From JAXMDC01 sp046349035 (GTDB lineage Bacteria; Pseudomonadota; Alphaproteobacteria; Rhizobiales; Kaistiaceae), in assembly GCA_046349035.1 (NCBI GenBank), contig JAXMDC010000008.1:1-64000 (forward strand): DNA of 64,000 bases, read 5' to 3'. Position 1 is the stretch's first letter. The number at the start of each line of letters is the position of its first letter. The notes under the pieces are model-generated. The model saw only the letters and a program-made list of their open reading frames with translations, was not told where the DNA came from and made no database searches. Of this stretch, positions 1-8,083 are shown piece after piece. A program made the position numbers and the translations under genes.

Positions 1-504
1 GCGCCGACTCATCCTGAAGGCCCCCCCACCCCAACCCTCCCCACCGCAAGCGGGGGGAGGGAGTCCGTCGGCGGACCACCCCCTGACGACCTGCTCATGA
101 TCGTCCGCCGTGTCGAGGCCTTGGGCAAGTTCCTGGAGAGCGAGGACGGCAAGAACCTTCTCGCCGGCACGCGCCGCGCCGCCAACATTCTCCGCGCCGA
201 GGAGAAGGGCGGCGAGCGCTTCGCCGACCCGGTGGACGCGCATCTCCTCAAGGATCCGGCCGAGAGCGTACTCTTCGACGCCGTCAACGAGGCACGGAGT
301 GCGGCATCGGCGGCGATTTCGCGCGAGGACTTCGGCGCGGCGATGGCGGCGCTCGCCAAGCTCCGCCCGGCGGTCGATACCTTCTTCGACAAGGTGCTGG
401 TCAACGCTCCCGAGCCGGCGCTGCGCCAGAATCGCCTCCGCCTCCTCAACCAGATCCGCGAGGCGACCGCCGCGGTGGCGGACTTCTCCAAGATCGCCGG
501 CTAG
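1..504 (+). CDS. glyS: Glycyl-tRNA synthetase beta subunit, C-terminal part (partial)
   Basis: The frame is open from base 1 to the TAG at 502-504. From about base 88 it reads as the C-terminal anticodon-binding (DALR-type) end of GlyS: DDLLMIVRRVEAL, then NLLAGTRRAANILRAEEK, and the terminal VNAPEPALRQNRLRLLNQ and VADFSKIAG typical of alphaproteobacterial GlyS. GlyS pairs with GlyQ to charge tRNA-Gly. The upstream end lies outside the window. Oddity: bases about 20-84 read as a proline/glycine-rich stretch encoded by a GC-rich palindromic repeat that looks intergenic yet keeps the frame open. A start at the ATG at 97 would cut through the conserved domain, so I treat the gene as running in from the left. 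Family call is firm; whether the gene is intact cannot be seen here. Confidence 0.88.
   Translation, partial: APTHPEGPPTPTLPTASGGRESVGGPPPDDLLMIVRRVEALGKFLESEDGKNLLAGTRRAANILRAEEKGGERFADPVDAHLLKDPAESVLFDAVNEARSAASAAISREDFGAAMAALAKLRPAVDTFFDKVLVNAPEPALRQNRLRLLNQIREATAAVADFSKIAG
35..61. repeat. GC-rich palindromic repeat inside glyS
   Basis: Arms CCCTCCCC-ACCGC (35-47) and GCGG-GGGGAGGG (50-61) flank a 2-nt AA loop, followed by a small hairpin TCCG/CGGA (64-75). The type resembles short intergenic palindromes common in alphaproteobacteria; a related copy lies at 11184-11206, between nadA and nadB. Confidence 0.7.
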
Positions 505-510
505 CGACCT

Positions 511-1239
511 TCAGCCTGGCACTTCCGCCGAGCCGAACGGCCGGGCGAAGATGTGCGCGCCCTGGCGCGGCTTCAGCCGATAAAGCTGCGCCGGGCGGTT
601 GCTGCCGGCCTGCCGCCGCGGCAGCGCCTCCAAGAGGCCGGCGGCGAGAATGCGCGTGCGGAACGCCTTCTTCTCCAGCGCCCGTCCGAGGATCACCTCA
701 TAGGTGCGCTGCAACTCCGGCAGCGTGAATTCCTTCGGCAGCAGGAACACAGGCAGCGAGGTGTACTCCACCTTGGAGCGGAGGCGCGCCAGCGCCGCCG
801 CCAAGAGCGCCGCGTGGTCGAAGGCGAGAGGCTCCGCCCCTTCGGCCCGCTCGCCGGCGATGCGGAACCAGCGGCTGTCGGCGGCATTGCCGCCGGGGCG
901 CGGGGCGGCTCCCTCGTCGGCGAGCAGCGCGAAATAGACATGCGTCGCCGACCAGCCGCGCGGGTCGCGGGCGCGGCTGCCGAAGCTGCCGAGCTGTTCC
1001 AGATAGGGCGCTGCGACGCCGGTCTTCTCGGCGAGTTTCCGCCGCGCCGAGGCTTCGAGGTCGGCGTCGCGCTTGGTGTCGATGAAGCCGCCCGGCAGCG
1101 CCCAGCGCCCGGGGTAGGGCTCGCCGGCGCCGCTCGGCCTCTGCACCAGCAGTACCTCCAGCGCTTCGCCGTCGAGGCGAAACACCACCACATCGACCGT
1201 CGCTAGAGGTCGTTCGAAATCAACGGCTTGGCGCTTCAT
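511..1239 (-). CDS. NrtR-like regulator: degenerate Nudix domain plus winged helix
   Basis: 242 aa. Residues 12-150 form a Nudix fold; the box begins at GGF (50-52) and ends RRKLAEKTG (66-74). Where an active Nudix box has R-E-x-x-E-E, this has Lys68 and Lys72, so hydrolysis is unlikely. The C-terminal part (about 155-235, from VEYTSLPVFLLP to PAQLYRLKPRQG) matches the winged-helix domain of the NrtR family, which senses ADP-ribose and represses NAD genes. It is divergent from an SPFH/NAD-kinase-like pair, and the shared 128-bp gap holds two identical inverted repeats. I infer autoregulation and control of that pair. Start is the ATG at 1237-1239, preceded by CCGGAG. The alternative is a plain Nudix hydrolase, made unlikely by the lost glutamates. 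Confidence 0.8.
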   Translation of the reverse strand: MKRQAVDFERPLATVDVVVFRLDGEALEVLLVQRPSGAGEPYPGRWALPGGFIDTKRDADLEASARRKLAEKTGVAAPYLEQLGSFGSRARDPRGWSATHVYFALLADEGAAPRPGGNAADSRWFRIAGERAEGAEPLAFDHAALLAAALARLRSKVEYTSLPVFLLPKEFTLPELQRTYEVILGRALEKKAFRTRILAAGLLEALPRRQAGSNRPAQLYRLKPRQGAHIFARPFGSAEVPG

Positions 1240-1293
1240 CTCCGGACACCATCGCGGCTGCGACCCTCTGTCGATTGACAGTCTAGCTCAATA

Positions 1294-1310
1294 AGTGGGA
1301 AAGAACCACT
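1294..1310. promoter_or_regulatory. Operator-like inverted repeat 1 (AGTGG-N7-CCACT)
   Basis: Perfect 5-7-5 inverted repeat in the intergenic gap between the NrtR-like gene and the SPFH gene, 55 bp from the regulator's start codon. A TTGACA hexamer lies just upstream (1275-1280). It is the twin of the repeat at 1316-1332. Confidence 0.7.
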
Positions 1311-1315
1311 AACAA

Positions 1316-1332
1316 AGTGGCAGAGAGCCACT
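1316..1332. promoter_or_regulatory. Operator-like inverted repeat 2 (AGTGG-N7-CCACT)
   Basis: Second perfect copy with identical arms and spacer length. Its centre is 22 bp from that of the first copy, about two helical turns, as expected for two regulator dimers binding on one DNA face. It ends 35 bp before the SPFH start codon. Confidence 0.7.
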
Positions 1333-1367
1333 TATATCCAGCAGACCGCAATTTCAGGAGAGACGCC

Positions 1368-2426
1368 ATGTTCGGCCTCCGCTTCTTCAAGTCCAACCCG
1401 ACCACCCACCTCATCGCCTTTCGCCGCGGCCGCATCGTCCGCCAGGGGAGGGGCCTGGCGCTGACCTACTACGCGCCGACCACCAGCCTGGTGGCGCTGC
1501 CGGTCGAGAGCCGCGAAGTACCCTTCATCTTCGAGAAGGTGACCGGCGACTTCCAGACCGTGACGGTCCAGGGCCAACTCGCCTTCCGCATCGCCGATCC
1601 CGAGCGGACGGCGGCCAGCCTCAACTTCACTCTCGACGCCAGCGGCCAGGGCTACGAGAGCGAGGATCCGGAGAAACTCAAGGAGCGGGTGGTGGCGATC
1701 GCCGAAGTGGCGATCCAGCGCCTTGTCCACGCCGCGCCGCTGACGACGGCGATCCGCTCCGCCGGCCCCTTTGCCGCGAGCGTTCTCGACGACCTGAAGG
1801 CGAGCGCCGAACTGACCGCCCTCGGCATCGAAGTGCAGGGCCTGGCGATCTTCGCCGTCAAGCCGACGCCGGAGACGGCGCGGGCGCTCGAAGCCAAGGC
1901 GCGCGAAGCGATCCTGCTGGAAGCCGACGGCGCGATCTACGCCCGCCGCAATGCCGCCGTCGAGAACGAGCGTTCGATCAAGGAGAGCGAACTCGACACC
2001 GAGGTGGCGATCGAACTGAAGCGCCGCACCATCCGCGAGACGCAGCTCGAAGCCGAGGCGTCGGTGCAGAAGCGGAAGGCCGAATTGAAGGAGGCCGACC
2101 TTGCCGCCAACATCGCCTTGGAGGAGCGGCGGAAGCACCTGGTGCAGGCGAGCGCCGACAACACCCGCATATCAGCCGAGGCCGAAGCCTTCCGCGTCGA
2201 AGCCAGCGTCAAGGCGCTGCAGGGCGTCGATCCCCGCCTCGTCCAGGCGCTCGCCTCGGTCGGCATGGAGCCGCGCCAGCTGATCGCCCAGGCCTTCGGC
2301 GGCATCGCCGAGCGGGCCGAGAAGATCGGCCAGCTCAACCTCTCGCCCGACCTCCTGCAGACGCTGCTGCAGGCGGCGCCGGCGAGGTCGGAGCAGTCCA
2401 AGGCGGAGAACGGCCGTGGCAAGTGA
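1368..2426 (+). CDS. SPFH/band-7 domain protein
   Basis: 352 aa from the ATG at 1368, which follows CAGGAGA; the frame is open back to a GTG at 1317, but that lies inside the operator pair. Residues 1-180 form an SPFH (stomatin/prohibitin/flotillin) domain: GRIVRQGRGLALTYYAPTT, then QTVTVQGQLAFRIADP. Residues about 180-270 are a charged, Ala/Glu/Lys-rich coiled coil (EAKAREAILLEADGAIYARR), and a helical tail follows. There is no signal peptide or clear transmembrane segment. SPFH proteins build oligomeric scaffolds at membranes. Its stop overlaps the GTG of the NAD-kinase-like gene, so the two are translationally coupled. The link to NAD metabolism comes only from this neighbour and the NrtR-like regulator. 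Confidence 0.85.
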   Translation: MFGLRFFKSNPTTHLIAFRRGRIVRQGRGLALTYYAPTTSLVALPVESREVPFIFEKVTGDFQTVTVQGQLAFRIADPERTAASLNFTLDASGQGYESEDPEKLKERVVAIAEVAIQRLVHAAPLTTAIRSAGPFAASVLDDLKASAELTALGIEVQGLAIFAVKPTPETARALEAKAREAILLEADGAIYARRNAAVENERSIKESELDTEVAIELKRRTIRETQLEAEASVQKRKAELKEADLAANIALEERRKHLVQASADNTRISAEAEAFRVEASVKALQGVDPRLVQALASVGMEPRQLIAQAFGGIAERAEKIGQLNLSPDLLQTLLQAAPARSEQSKAENGRGK

Positions 2427-3345
2427 CCGCAAAGTCGTGCTGGTCACCCGGCACACGCGGCTGGAGGAACTGGTCGCCCGCTACCACACCGTCGAGCAGG
2501 CGCGGTTCTACGTCGAGCGCCTCGGCGCCGACTTCTCCGACTACGCCGCCGAGCATGTCGGCTACCTCCTCTCCCGGCGCACGGTCGAGGAGGGGCTGGC
2601 CGGGGTCGCCCGCGTCCAGCTGCTCGACCGCGGCTTCCTGCCGACCTATCTCTTCGCCCCGGACGACGTCGTCGTCGCCCTCGGCCAGGACGGCGTTGTC
2701 GCCAACACGCTGAAATACCTCGACGGCCAGCCGCTGATCGGCGTCAACCCGGACAAGCAGCGTCACGACGGCGTGCTGCTGCCGTTCGGCCCGGCCGACG
2801 TGGCGAAGATTCTCCCCGAGGTGATGGCCGACAAGCGAGCCGCCAAGGCTGTCACCATGGCCAAGGCCAGCCTCTCCGACGGGCAGCGCCTCTACGCCGT
2901 CAACGACCTTTTCATCGGCCCCAAGACCCATGTCTCGGCGCGCTACGAGATCCACCTCGGCGAGAAGGTCGAGCGGCAGTCATCGAGCGGCATCATCGTC
3001 TCGACCGGCCTCGGCTCGACCGCCTGGATGAAGAGCATCGTCACCGGCTCGCTCGCGGTGGCGCAAGGGCTTGGCGCGCGGCGTGCGGGCCTCGGCTACG
3101 AGCCGACGCCTTGGGATGCGCCCTATCTCCGCTTCGCCGTCCGCGAGCCGTTCCCGAGCGTCGCCACCGGCGCCTCGCTGGTCTTCGGCACGACCAGCGC
3201 CGAGGCGCCGCTGAAGATCGTCTCGCTGATGCCGGAGAACGGCGTGATCTTCAGCGACGGCGTCGAGCAGGACTACCTCGCCTTCACCTCCGGCATCACG
3301 GCGGAGATCGGCGTCGCCGAGCGCGTCGGGCGGCTGGTGGTTTAG
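2416..3345 (+). CDS. NAD kinase-like (ATP-NAD/DAG kinase superfamily) protein
   Basis: 309 aa, GTG start overlapping the end of the SPFH gene by 11 bp. It carries the kinase signatures in order: ALGQDGVVANT with GQDG at 90-93 (variant of the usual GGDG, catalytic Asp retained), then GVNPDKQRHDG, the ND motif at 163-164 (YAVNDLFIG), and a Gly/Ser-rich GIIVSTGLGSTAWMKS. The N-terminal ~80 residues (HTRLEELVARYHTVEQARFY) are an extension not found in ordinary NadK. NadK phosphorylates NAD to NADP. Substrate is unproven here, and because of the extension and changed motif I read it as a specialised paralogue. It is convergent with the next gene, overlapping by 4 bp. Confidence 0.75.
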   Translation: MASDRKVVLVTRHTRLEELVARYHTVEQARFYVERLGADFSDYAAEHVGYLLSRRTVEEGLAGVARVQLLDRGFLPTYLFAPDDVVVALGQDGVVANTLKYLDGQPLIGVNPDKQRHDGVLLPFGPADVAKILPEVMADKRAAKAVTMAKASLSDGQRLYAVNDLFIGPKTHVSARYEIHLGEKVERQSSSGIIVSTGLGSTAWMKSIVTGSLAVAQGLGARRAGLGYEPTPWDAPYLRFAVREPFPSVATGASLVFGTTSAEAPLKIVSLMPENGVIFSDGVEQDYLAFTSGITAEIGVAERVGRLVV

Positions 3346-4151
3346 GGGTATTGGGGCAGCGCGCGCCCCGTTCCCCTCGCGGTAGATTGGAGGTCAGCCC
3401 TGTCTGCGTCGCGTAATCTTACATAAGCGCAGCAGACGATGACGTTGAGAAAGAGCGCCACGAACGCCCCGAGAGTATGGATGGATATCCCGAGGAGTAT
3501 TTTGTAGGCACCGCTATTTTCTTGGGCTGTAGCGGCAATAAGAAAATCCAACAAAGATAACAACAGATAATAGGCAACGAATGGGGTCGCCAGAGCTCCC
3601 AAGATTTGCCAGCGACCTCCCTTTGTCAGTGACCAGCTTCGACGGAGGCTTTGCAGGATTCCAATTCGCTCGCCTAGTAGCGCGGGGCCGGCCAGTGACC
3701 AGGCGGTCGCGAGCGCGACGCCAGGAGCGACAAAGAGCGCAAAGCCAACGAGGACAGTCAACAAAAAGACAAGCCCAAGACCGAACAGCGAAGGAACCGC
3801 TCGGACGGCATGTTCAAGAATTGGACGCAGTTCCGGTGTCTGTCCACTCAGGTCCGTCAAAACGATCCAATTTGCTGCGCCTTGGAACAGCGAATACACG
3901 AGCTGATAGGCCGCAGCGCTGATCCAGAAGGCCGGCGACGACACGACGCTCAGGAATGCGGCTAGCGCGGGGCCTCCGCTCAGATCATCCGGACGCAGTT
4001 CTTGGAAACTCGGGATGAAGATGGCGCTGGGAATGGCCAAAAAGAAGATCGATAGCGCTGTGAGCAAGAAAGTGTGTCGCTGCACGACGGTAATTGCGGC
4101 CGATAGAAGGTAACGAACAGTTACCATGGAGCCAGTTGATGGCGTGTCCAT
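3342..4151 (-). CDS. Multi-pass membrane protein of unknown function (YciC/GPDPase-membrane-domain type)
   Basis: 269 aa if the ATG at 4149-4151 is used; a TTG at 4160 and an ATG at 4127 are alternatives and no strong ribosome site decides. About six hydrophobic helices are visible, for example HTFLLTALSIFFLAIPSAIF, LGLVFLLTVLVGFALFVAP and TLGAFVALFLNVIVCCAYV. The segment SLAGPALLGERIGILQSLRR with SWSLTKGGRW is typical of a widespread membrane family of unknown role. Lower GC than its neighbours in the 5' half. No functional partner is visible; it stands alone between a plus-strand operon end and moaA. Confidence 0.65.
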   Translation of the reverse strand: MDTPSTGSMVTVRYLLSAAITVVQRHTFLLTALSIFFLAIPSAIFIPSFQELRPDDLSGGPALAAFLSVVSSPAFWISAAAYQLVYSLFQGAANWIVLTDLSGQTPELRPILEHAVRAVPSLFGLGLVFLLTVLVGFALFVAPGVALATAWSLAGPALLGERIGILQSLRRSWSLTKGGRWQILGALATPFVAYYLLLSLLDFLIAATAQENSGAYKILLGISIHTLGAFVALFLNVIVCCAYVRLRDADRADLQSTARGTGRALPQYP

Positions 4152-4405
4152 GTCGCGCAACCCCAGCGTCGCTCACCCAAGAATGCGATGGAAGCTTTTA
4201 CCTGCGCAAGCGGTTGAGTTTTCGGGGGCGGCAACCCTCCTGGTCGGATGGACGCCAACGCGTCATTTGCCTCCGGATTCGGCCTTCGGCCAGCCCGAGG
4301 ACAAGCCCAGTTAGGGCCCAGAATGCCGTCGGAACCGCGGGGGCTGCCCACCAATTTGGGCCGGGCCACCGGGCCACAGTGTGGGTCCGTCGACGAGCCC
4401 CCGCC

Positions 4406-5473
4406 TCAGCCGCCGGTCGTGCTCATGTGGCGCGAGACGGCGGGCTTGGCGCCGCGGCGGTCGATGACGAAGTCGTGGCCCTTGGGCTTGCGCGTGATCG
4501 CTTCCTCGATCGCCGCGTGCAGGAGTTCGTCGCCCTCCGATGCCCGGAGCGGCGCGCGAAGGTCGGCGGCGTCCTCCTGGCCGAGGCACATGAACAGCGT
4601 GCCGGTGCAGGTGACGCGCACGCGATTGCAGCTCTCGCAGAAATTGTGGGTCAGCGGCGTGATGAAGCCGAGCCGCCCGCCGGTCTCCTTGACCCGCACA
4701 TAACGCGCCGGGCCGCCGGTCTTGTAGGGGATGTCCTCGAGCGTATAGCGCTCGGCAAGGCGGGCGCGCACCGTCGACAGCGGCAGGTACTGGTCGGTGC
4801 GGTCCTCGTTGACCTCGCCGACCGGCATCGTCTCGATCAGCGTCAGGTCCATGCCGCGGCCGTGCGCCCATTCGAGCAGCGCCGGGATTTCCGCCTCGTT
4901 GTCGTCCTTGAGCGCCACCGCGTTGATCTTGATGGCGAGCCCCGCCGCTTGCGCGGCGTCGATGCCGGCGAGCACCTGCGCGAGGTCGCCCCAGCGGGTG
5001 ATCGCCTTGAATTTCACCGGGTCGAGCGTATCGACCGAAACGTTGATGCGCTTGACCCCGTGGCCGGCCAGCTCCTTGGCGTAGCGGGAAAGCTGCGAGC
5101 CGTTGGTGGTCAGCGTCAATTCGTCGAGAGCGCCGGAGGCGAGGTGGCGCGAGAGGCCACCGACCAGGCGCATGATGTCCTTGCGCACCAGCGGCTCGCC
5201 GCCGGTGAGGCGGAGCTTCCGCACGCCGCGCTCGACGAAGGCGCTGCACAAGCGGTCGAGTTCGTCGAGCGAGAGGACGTCGCGCTTCGGGAGGAACGTC
5301 ATGTCCTCCTTCATGCAGTAGACGCAGCGGAAGTCGCAGCGGTCGGTCACCGAGACGCGGAGATACGTGATCGCCCGCTGGAAGCGGTCGACCAGCTGCG
5401 GGTAGCGCGAGCGCCCGGGGCGGGCTTCGACCGGCTCTATCTCGGGGAAACTGACGGGGCCGCTGAGGTCCAT
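4406..5473 (-). CDS. moaA: GTP 3',8-cyclase MoaA (molybdenum cofactor step 1)
   Basis: 355 aa from the ATG at 5473; the open frame extends further upstream to a GTG at 5596 but that part is unconserved. Radical-SAM cluster motif CDFRCVYCM near residue 47, then LRLTGGEPLVRKD. The second [4Fe-4S] site that binds GTP is CESCNRVRVTCTGTLFMC. The protein ends RHMSTTGG, the double glycine MoaA needs. With MoaC it converts GTP to cPMP in the cytosol. No other moa genes are nearby, so it is an isolated copy. Its product is needed by NarG, SorA and the PaoABC-like enzyme of this window. Confidence 0.96.
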   Translation of the reverse strand: MDLSGPVSFPEIEPVEARPGRSRYPQLVDRFQRAITYLRVSVTDRCDFRCVYCMKEDMTFLPKRDVLSLDELDRLCSAFVERGVRKLRLTGGEPLVRKDIMRLVGGLSRHLASGALDELTLTTNGSQLSRYAKELAGHGVKRINVSVDTLDPVKFKAITRWGDLAQVLAGIDAAQAAGLAIKINAVALKDDNEAEIPALLEWAHGRGMDLTLIETMPVGEVNEDRTDQYLPLSTVRARLAERYTLEDIPYKTGGPARYVRVKETGGRLGFITPLTHNFCESCNRVRVTCTGTLFMCLGQEDAADLRAPLRASEGDELLHAAIEEAITRKPKGHDFVIDRRGAKPAVSRHMSTTGG

Positions 5474-5614
5474 GAGCGCTATTCTGCCAGGAAACGACGC
5501 TCCCGACAACAGCCCGGAAAACGAGTGTTTCGCCAAACGATTATCATCTGCGACGCGGGGGAGGGGGGCCGCCACGCGCCCGAGCGGGAGTGCCACCGCG
5601 CCGACGGCGCGCGC

Positions 5615-6616
5615 CTACGCCTCCATGTCCACCACCACCCGCCCGCGGATCTTGCCGGCGATGACGTCGCGCGCCGCCGCCTCGATGCCGGCGAAGCCGA
5701 TGGTGTGGGTCATCGCCGCGAGCTTTTCCATGTTCATGAGATGGGCCAGGCGATGCCAGGCGTTGAAGCGGATCGCCTTCGGCTGCCGCACCGAGTCGAT
5801 GCCGATCAGCGAGACGGCGCGGAGGATGAAGGGGGCGACGCTGGTCGGGAGGTCGCTGCCCGCGGCATTGCCGACCGCCGCCACCGCGCCGCCATAGCCG
5901 ATCATCGACAGGAGATTGGCGAGGACGACGCCGCCGCAGGAATCGACCGCGCCGGCAAAGCGCTCCTTGGCGAGCGGCTTGACCGGCCCCGTCAGTTCGC
6001 TCCGCGGGATCACCTCGCCGGCGCCGAGGCTCTGGAGGTAGGGGGCTTCTTCCGGCCGCCCGGTGACCGCGACCACCGGATGATGCAGGGCGGAGAGCAC
6101 GGTCACCGCCATCGAGCCGACCCCGCCCGCGGCGCCGGTCACCGCGACCTTGCCGGCGGCGGGCGAGATGCCTGCCTTCTCCAGCGCCATCGCCGCCAGC
6201 ATCGCCGTATAGCCGGCAGTGCCGATCGCCATTGTGTCTTTCAGCGTCAGCCCCTCGGGCTTCCTGATCAGCCAGTCGCCATTCACCCGCGCCATGCCGG
6301 CGAAGGCGCCGTAGTGCACCTCGCCGACGCCCCACCCGTTCAGCACCACCTCGTCGCCGGGGTTGAAGTCGGGATGCGTCGAAGCGGTGACGGTGCCGGC
6401 AAAGTCGATGCCGGGGATCATCGGGAAGCGCCGCACCACCGGTAGCTTGCCGGTGATGGCGAGGCCGTCCTTGTAATTGACGGTCGAATAGCGGACGGCG
6501 ACGGTGACGTTGCCCTCCATGAGATCGCTCTCGCCGATCTCCTCGATCGCTGCGGTCTGCGCTTTGGTCGCCTCGTCGCGGCGGACGATGAGTGCTTTGA
6601 AACGCGCGCCGGCCAT
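5615..6616 (-). CDS. acuI: Acryloyl-CoA reductase AcuI/YhdH-type MDR oxidoreductase
   Basis: 333 aa zinc-free medium-chain reductase. N-terminal GroES-like part has YSTVNYKDGLAITG and FPMIPGIDFAGTV; the Rossmann part has VTGAAGGVGSMAVTVL; NGWGVGEVHYGAFAGMARV and SLIGIDSVRQP are hallmarks of the YhdH/AcuI subfamily. Family members reduce acryloyl-CoA to propionyl-CoA with NADPH and protect cells from acrylate. Full length, ATG at 6614-6616. The next gene downstream on the same strand is moaA, 141 bp away; they need not be an operon. The exact substrate is inferred from family only. Confidence 0.88.
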   Translation of the reverse strand: MAGARFKALIVRRDEATKAQTAAIEEIGESDLMEGNVTVAVRYSTVNYKDGLAITGKLPVVRRFPMIPGIDFAGTVTASTHPDFNPGDEVVLNGWGVGEVHYGAFAGMARVNGDWLIRKPEGLTLKDTMAIGTAGYTAMLAAMALEKAGISPAAGKVAVTGAAGGVGSMAVTVLSALHHPVVAVTGRPEEAPYLQSLGAGEVIPRSELTGPVKPLAKERFAGAVDSCGGVVLANLLSMIGYGGAVAAVGNAAGSDLPTSVAPFILRAVSLIGIDSVRQPKAIRFNAWHRLAHLMNMEKLAAMTHTIGFAGIEAAARDVIAGKIRGRVVVDMEA

Positions 6617-6691
6617 TTGCCCCGTATCCTCTGCCTTGCTGCGGCAAGGCTTAGCGGAAAGGGCGGGGCGGGGCCAAGGGCGGCGGCGCGC

Positions 6692-7939
6692 CTACTCCGC
6701 CGCGACCAGCCGCGCCACCGGCCGCTCGACGATCGGCACGTGCACGAGCGCCGCAAAGACGCCGAGCGCCACCGAGGCCCACCAGATGGCGTTGTAGGAG
6801 CCGGTGGTGTCGTAGAGCCGGCCGCCGAGCCAGACGCCGAGGAACGAGCCGACCTGGTGCGAGAAGAAGACAAATCCGAACAGCGTCGCCATGTAGCGCG
6901 TGCCGAACATCACCCCGACCAGGCCCTGCGTCGCCGGCACGGTCGAGAGCCAGAGGAGGCCCATCGCCACCGAAAAGGCGATGACGCTGAAGATGCTCGG
7001 CGGCGCCAGCACGAAGAGCGCGATCGCCACCGCCCGCGAGAAGTAGATCGTCGAGAGCAGCCAGCGCCGGGGATAGCTGTTGGCCAGCATGCCGACGGCG
7101 ATCGAGCCGGCGATGTTGAAGAGGCCGATCAGCGCCAGCGCCGTCGCCCCCCAGGCCGAACCGATGCCGATATCGTTGAGATAGGACGGCAGGTGGTTGG
7201 TGATGAAGGCGATATGGAAGCCGCAGACGAAGAAGCCGGCGACCAGCCACCGGTAAGACGGGTGGGCGAACGCCTCGGCGAGCGCCGCCGGAAGGCTCTG
7301 GTCGGCATGCTTGGCGCCGGCGGCGCGGGTCGGCGCCGGCTTGCCGCGGATGACGACCGAGAGGACCGTCACCGCCAGCGAGATCGCCGCGAAGGTGAGC
7401 AGCGTCCGCTCCCAGCCATTGGCCTGGATCAGCCCCTGCGCCAGCGGCGCGAAGATGAACTGGCCGAGCGATCCCGCCGCCGTGCCGAGGCCGAAGGCGA
7501 GCGAGCGCATCCGCTCCGGCAGGAGCCGGGCGAAGGCGGCAAGGACGAGGAAGAACGCCGAGCCGGCGATGCCGATGCCGAACAGGACGCCGAGCGTCAG
7601 GTCGAGCTGGAGGGGTGTCGAGGCGACGGTCGTCAGCGCCAGCCCCGCCGCGTAGAGGACGACGCCGACGCAAAGGACGCGCGCCGTGCCGAAGCGGTCG
7701 GCGAGCATCCCGGCGAAGGGCTGGCCGATCCCCCAGGCAAGGTTCTGGATGGCGACGGCGAAGGCGAAGATCTCGCGGTTCCAGCCGTGGCTGCCGATGA
7801 TCGGCTGCATGAAGAAGCCGGTGGTCGAGCGGGGCCCGAAGGTCAGCACGGCGATGGTGCAGCCGACGACGATGATGGTGAGGGGCCGGCGGAAAAAGCT
7901 CTGAACCCCAAGGGTCGCGGGAGCGGGCAGGGCGGTCAT
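6692..7939 (-). CDS. MFS transporter, 12 TM
   Basis: 415 aa, major facilitator superfamily. Twelve hydrophobic helices, starting with LTIIVVGCTIAVLTFGPRST; motif-A-like loop GMLADRFGTARVL between helices 2 and 3; ends VERPVARLVAAE. Resembles the monocarboxylate/oxalate (OFA/MCT-like) group annotated only as MFS transporter in related bacteria. Substrate unknown. It lies 75 bp upstream of the acuI-like gene on the same strand, so a joint role in short-chain acid handling is possible but only inferred. A perfect 27-bp palindrome lies 108 bp upstream of its start. Confidence 0.85.
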   Translation of the reverse strand: MTALPAPATLGVQSFFRRPLTIIVVGCTIAVLTFGPRSTTGFFMQPIIGSHGWNREIFAFAVAIQNLAWGIGQPFAGMLADRFGTARVLCVGVVLYAAGLALTTVASTPLQLDLTLGVLFGIGIAGSAFFLVLAAFARLLPERMRSLAFGLGTAAGSLGQFIFAPLAQGLIQANGWERTLLTFAAISLAVTVLSVVIRGKPAPTRAAGAKHADQSLPAALAEAFAHPSYRWLVAGFFVCGFHIAFITNHLPSYLNDIGIGSAWGATALALIGLFNIAGSIAVGMLANSYPRRWLLSTIYFSRAVAIALFVLAPPSIFSVIAFSVAMGLLWLSTVPATQGLVGVMFGTRYMATLFGFVFFSHQVGSFLGVWLGGRLYDTTGSYNAIWWASVALGVFAALVHVPIVERPVARLVAAE

Positions 7940-8046
7940 GGCGCGGCGCCTCTTGCGGGCACCGGCGGGGAATCGGGCCCGGCCGGCGACGGGAAGCGCG
8001 GACTATAGGCGGGCGCGATCCATTAGAGGAGTGAAAGCTCCTGATT

Positions 8047-8073
8047 CCATCCATTCATGGCATGAATGGATGG
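8047..8073. promoter_or_regulatory. Perfect palindrome between the NAD(P)-binding gene and the MFS gene
   Basis: Arms CCATCCATTCAT and ATGAATGGATGG are perfect inverted repeats (12 bp) with a 3-nt loop. It sits 11 bp after the stop of the 8084-8803 gene and upstream of the MFS gene, all on the minus strand. No U-run follows on either strand, so it may be an attenuating hairpin or an operator for the transporter rather than a classic terminator. Confidence 0.55.
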
Positions 8074-8083
8074 CGGGGGCGCG

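Noticed and set aside
4094..6445. 783-aa open frame on the plus strand
   Set aside because: Antisense to moaA and acuI, which are conserved; the translation is low-complexity and rich in Arg/Ala/His, typical of shadow frames in GC-rich DNA.
6617..8008. 463-aa plus-strand open frame
   Set aside because: Antisense to the MFS gene; composition (RRR, HRR, GRR repeats) is that of a shadow.
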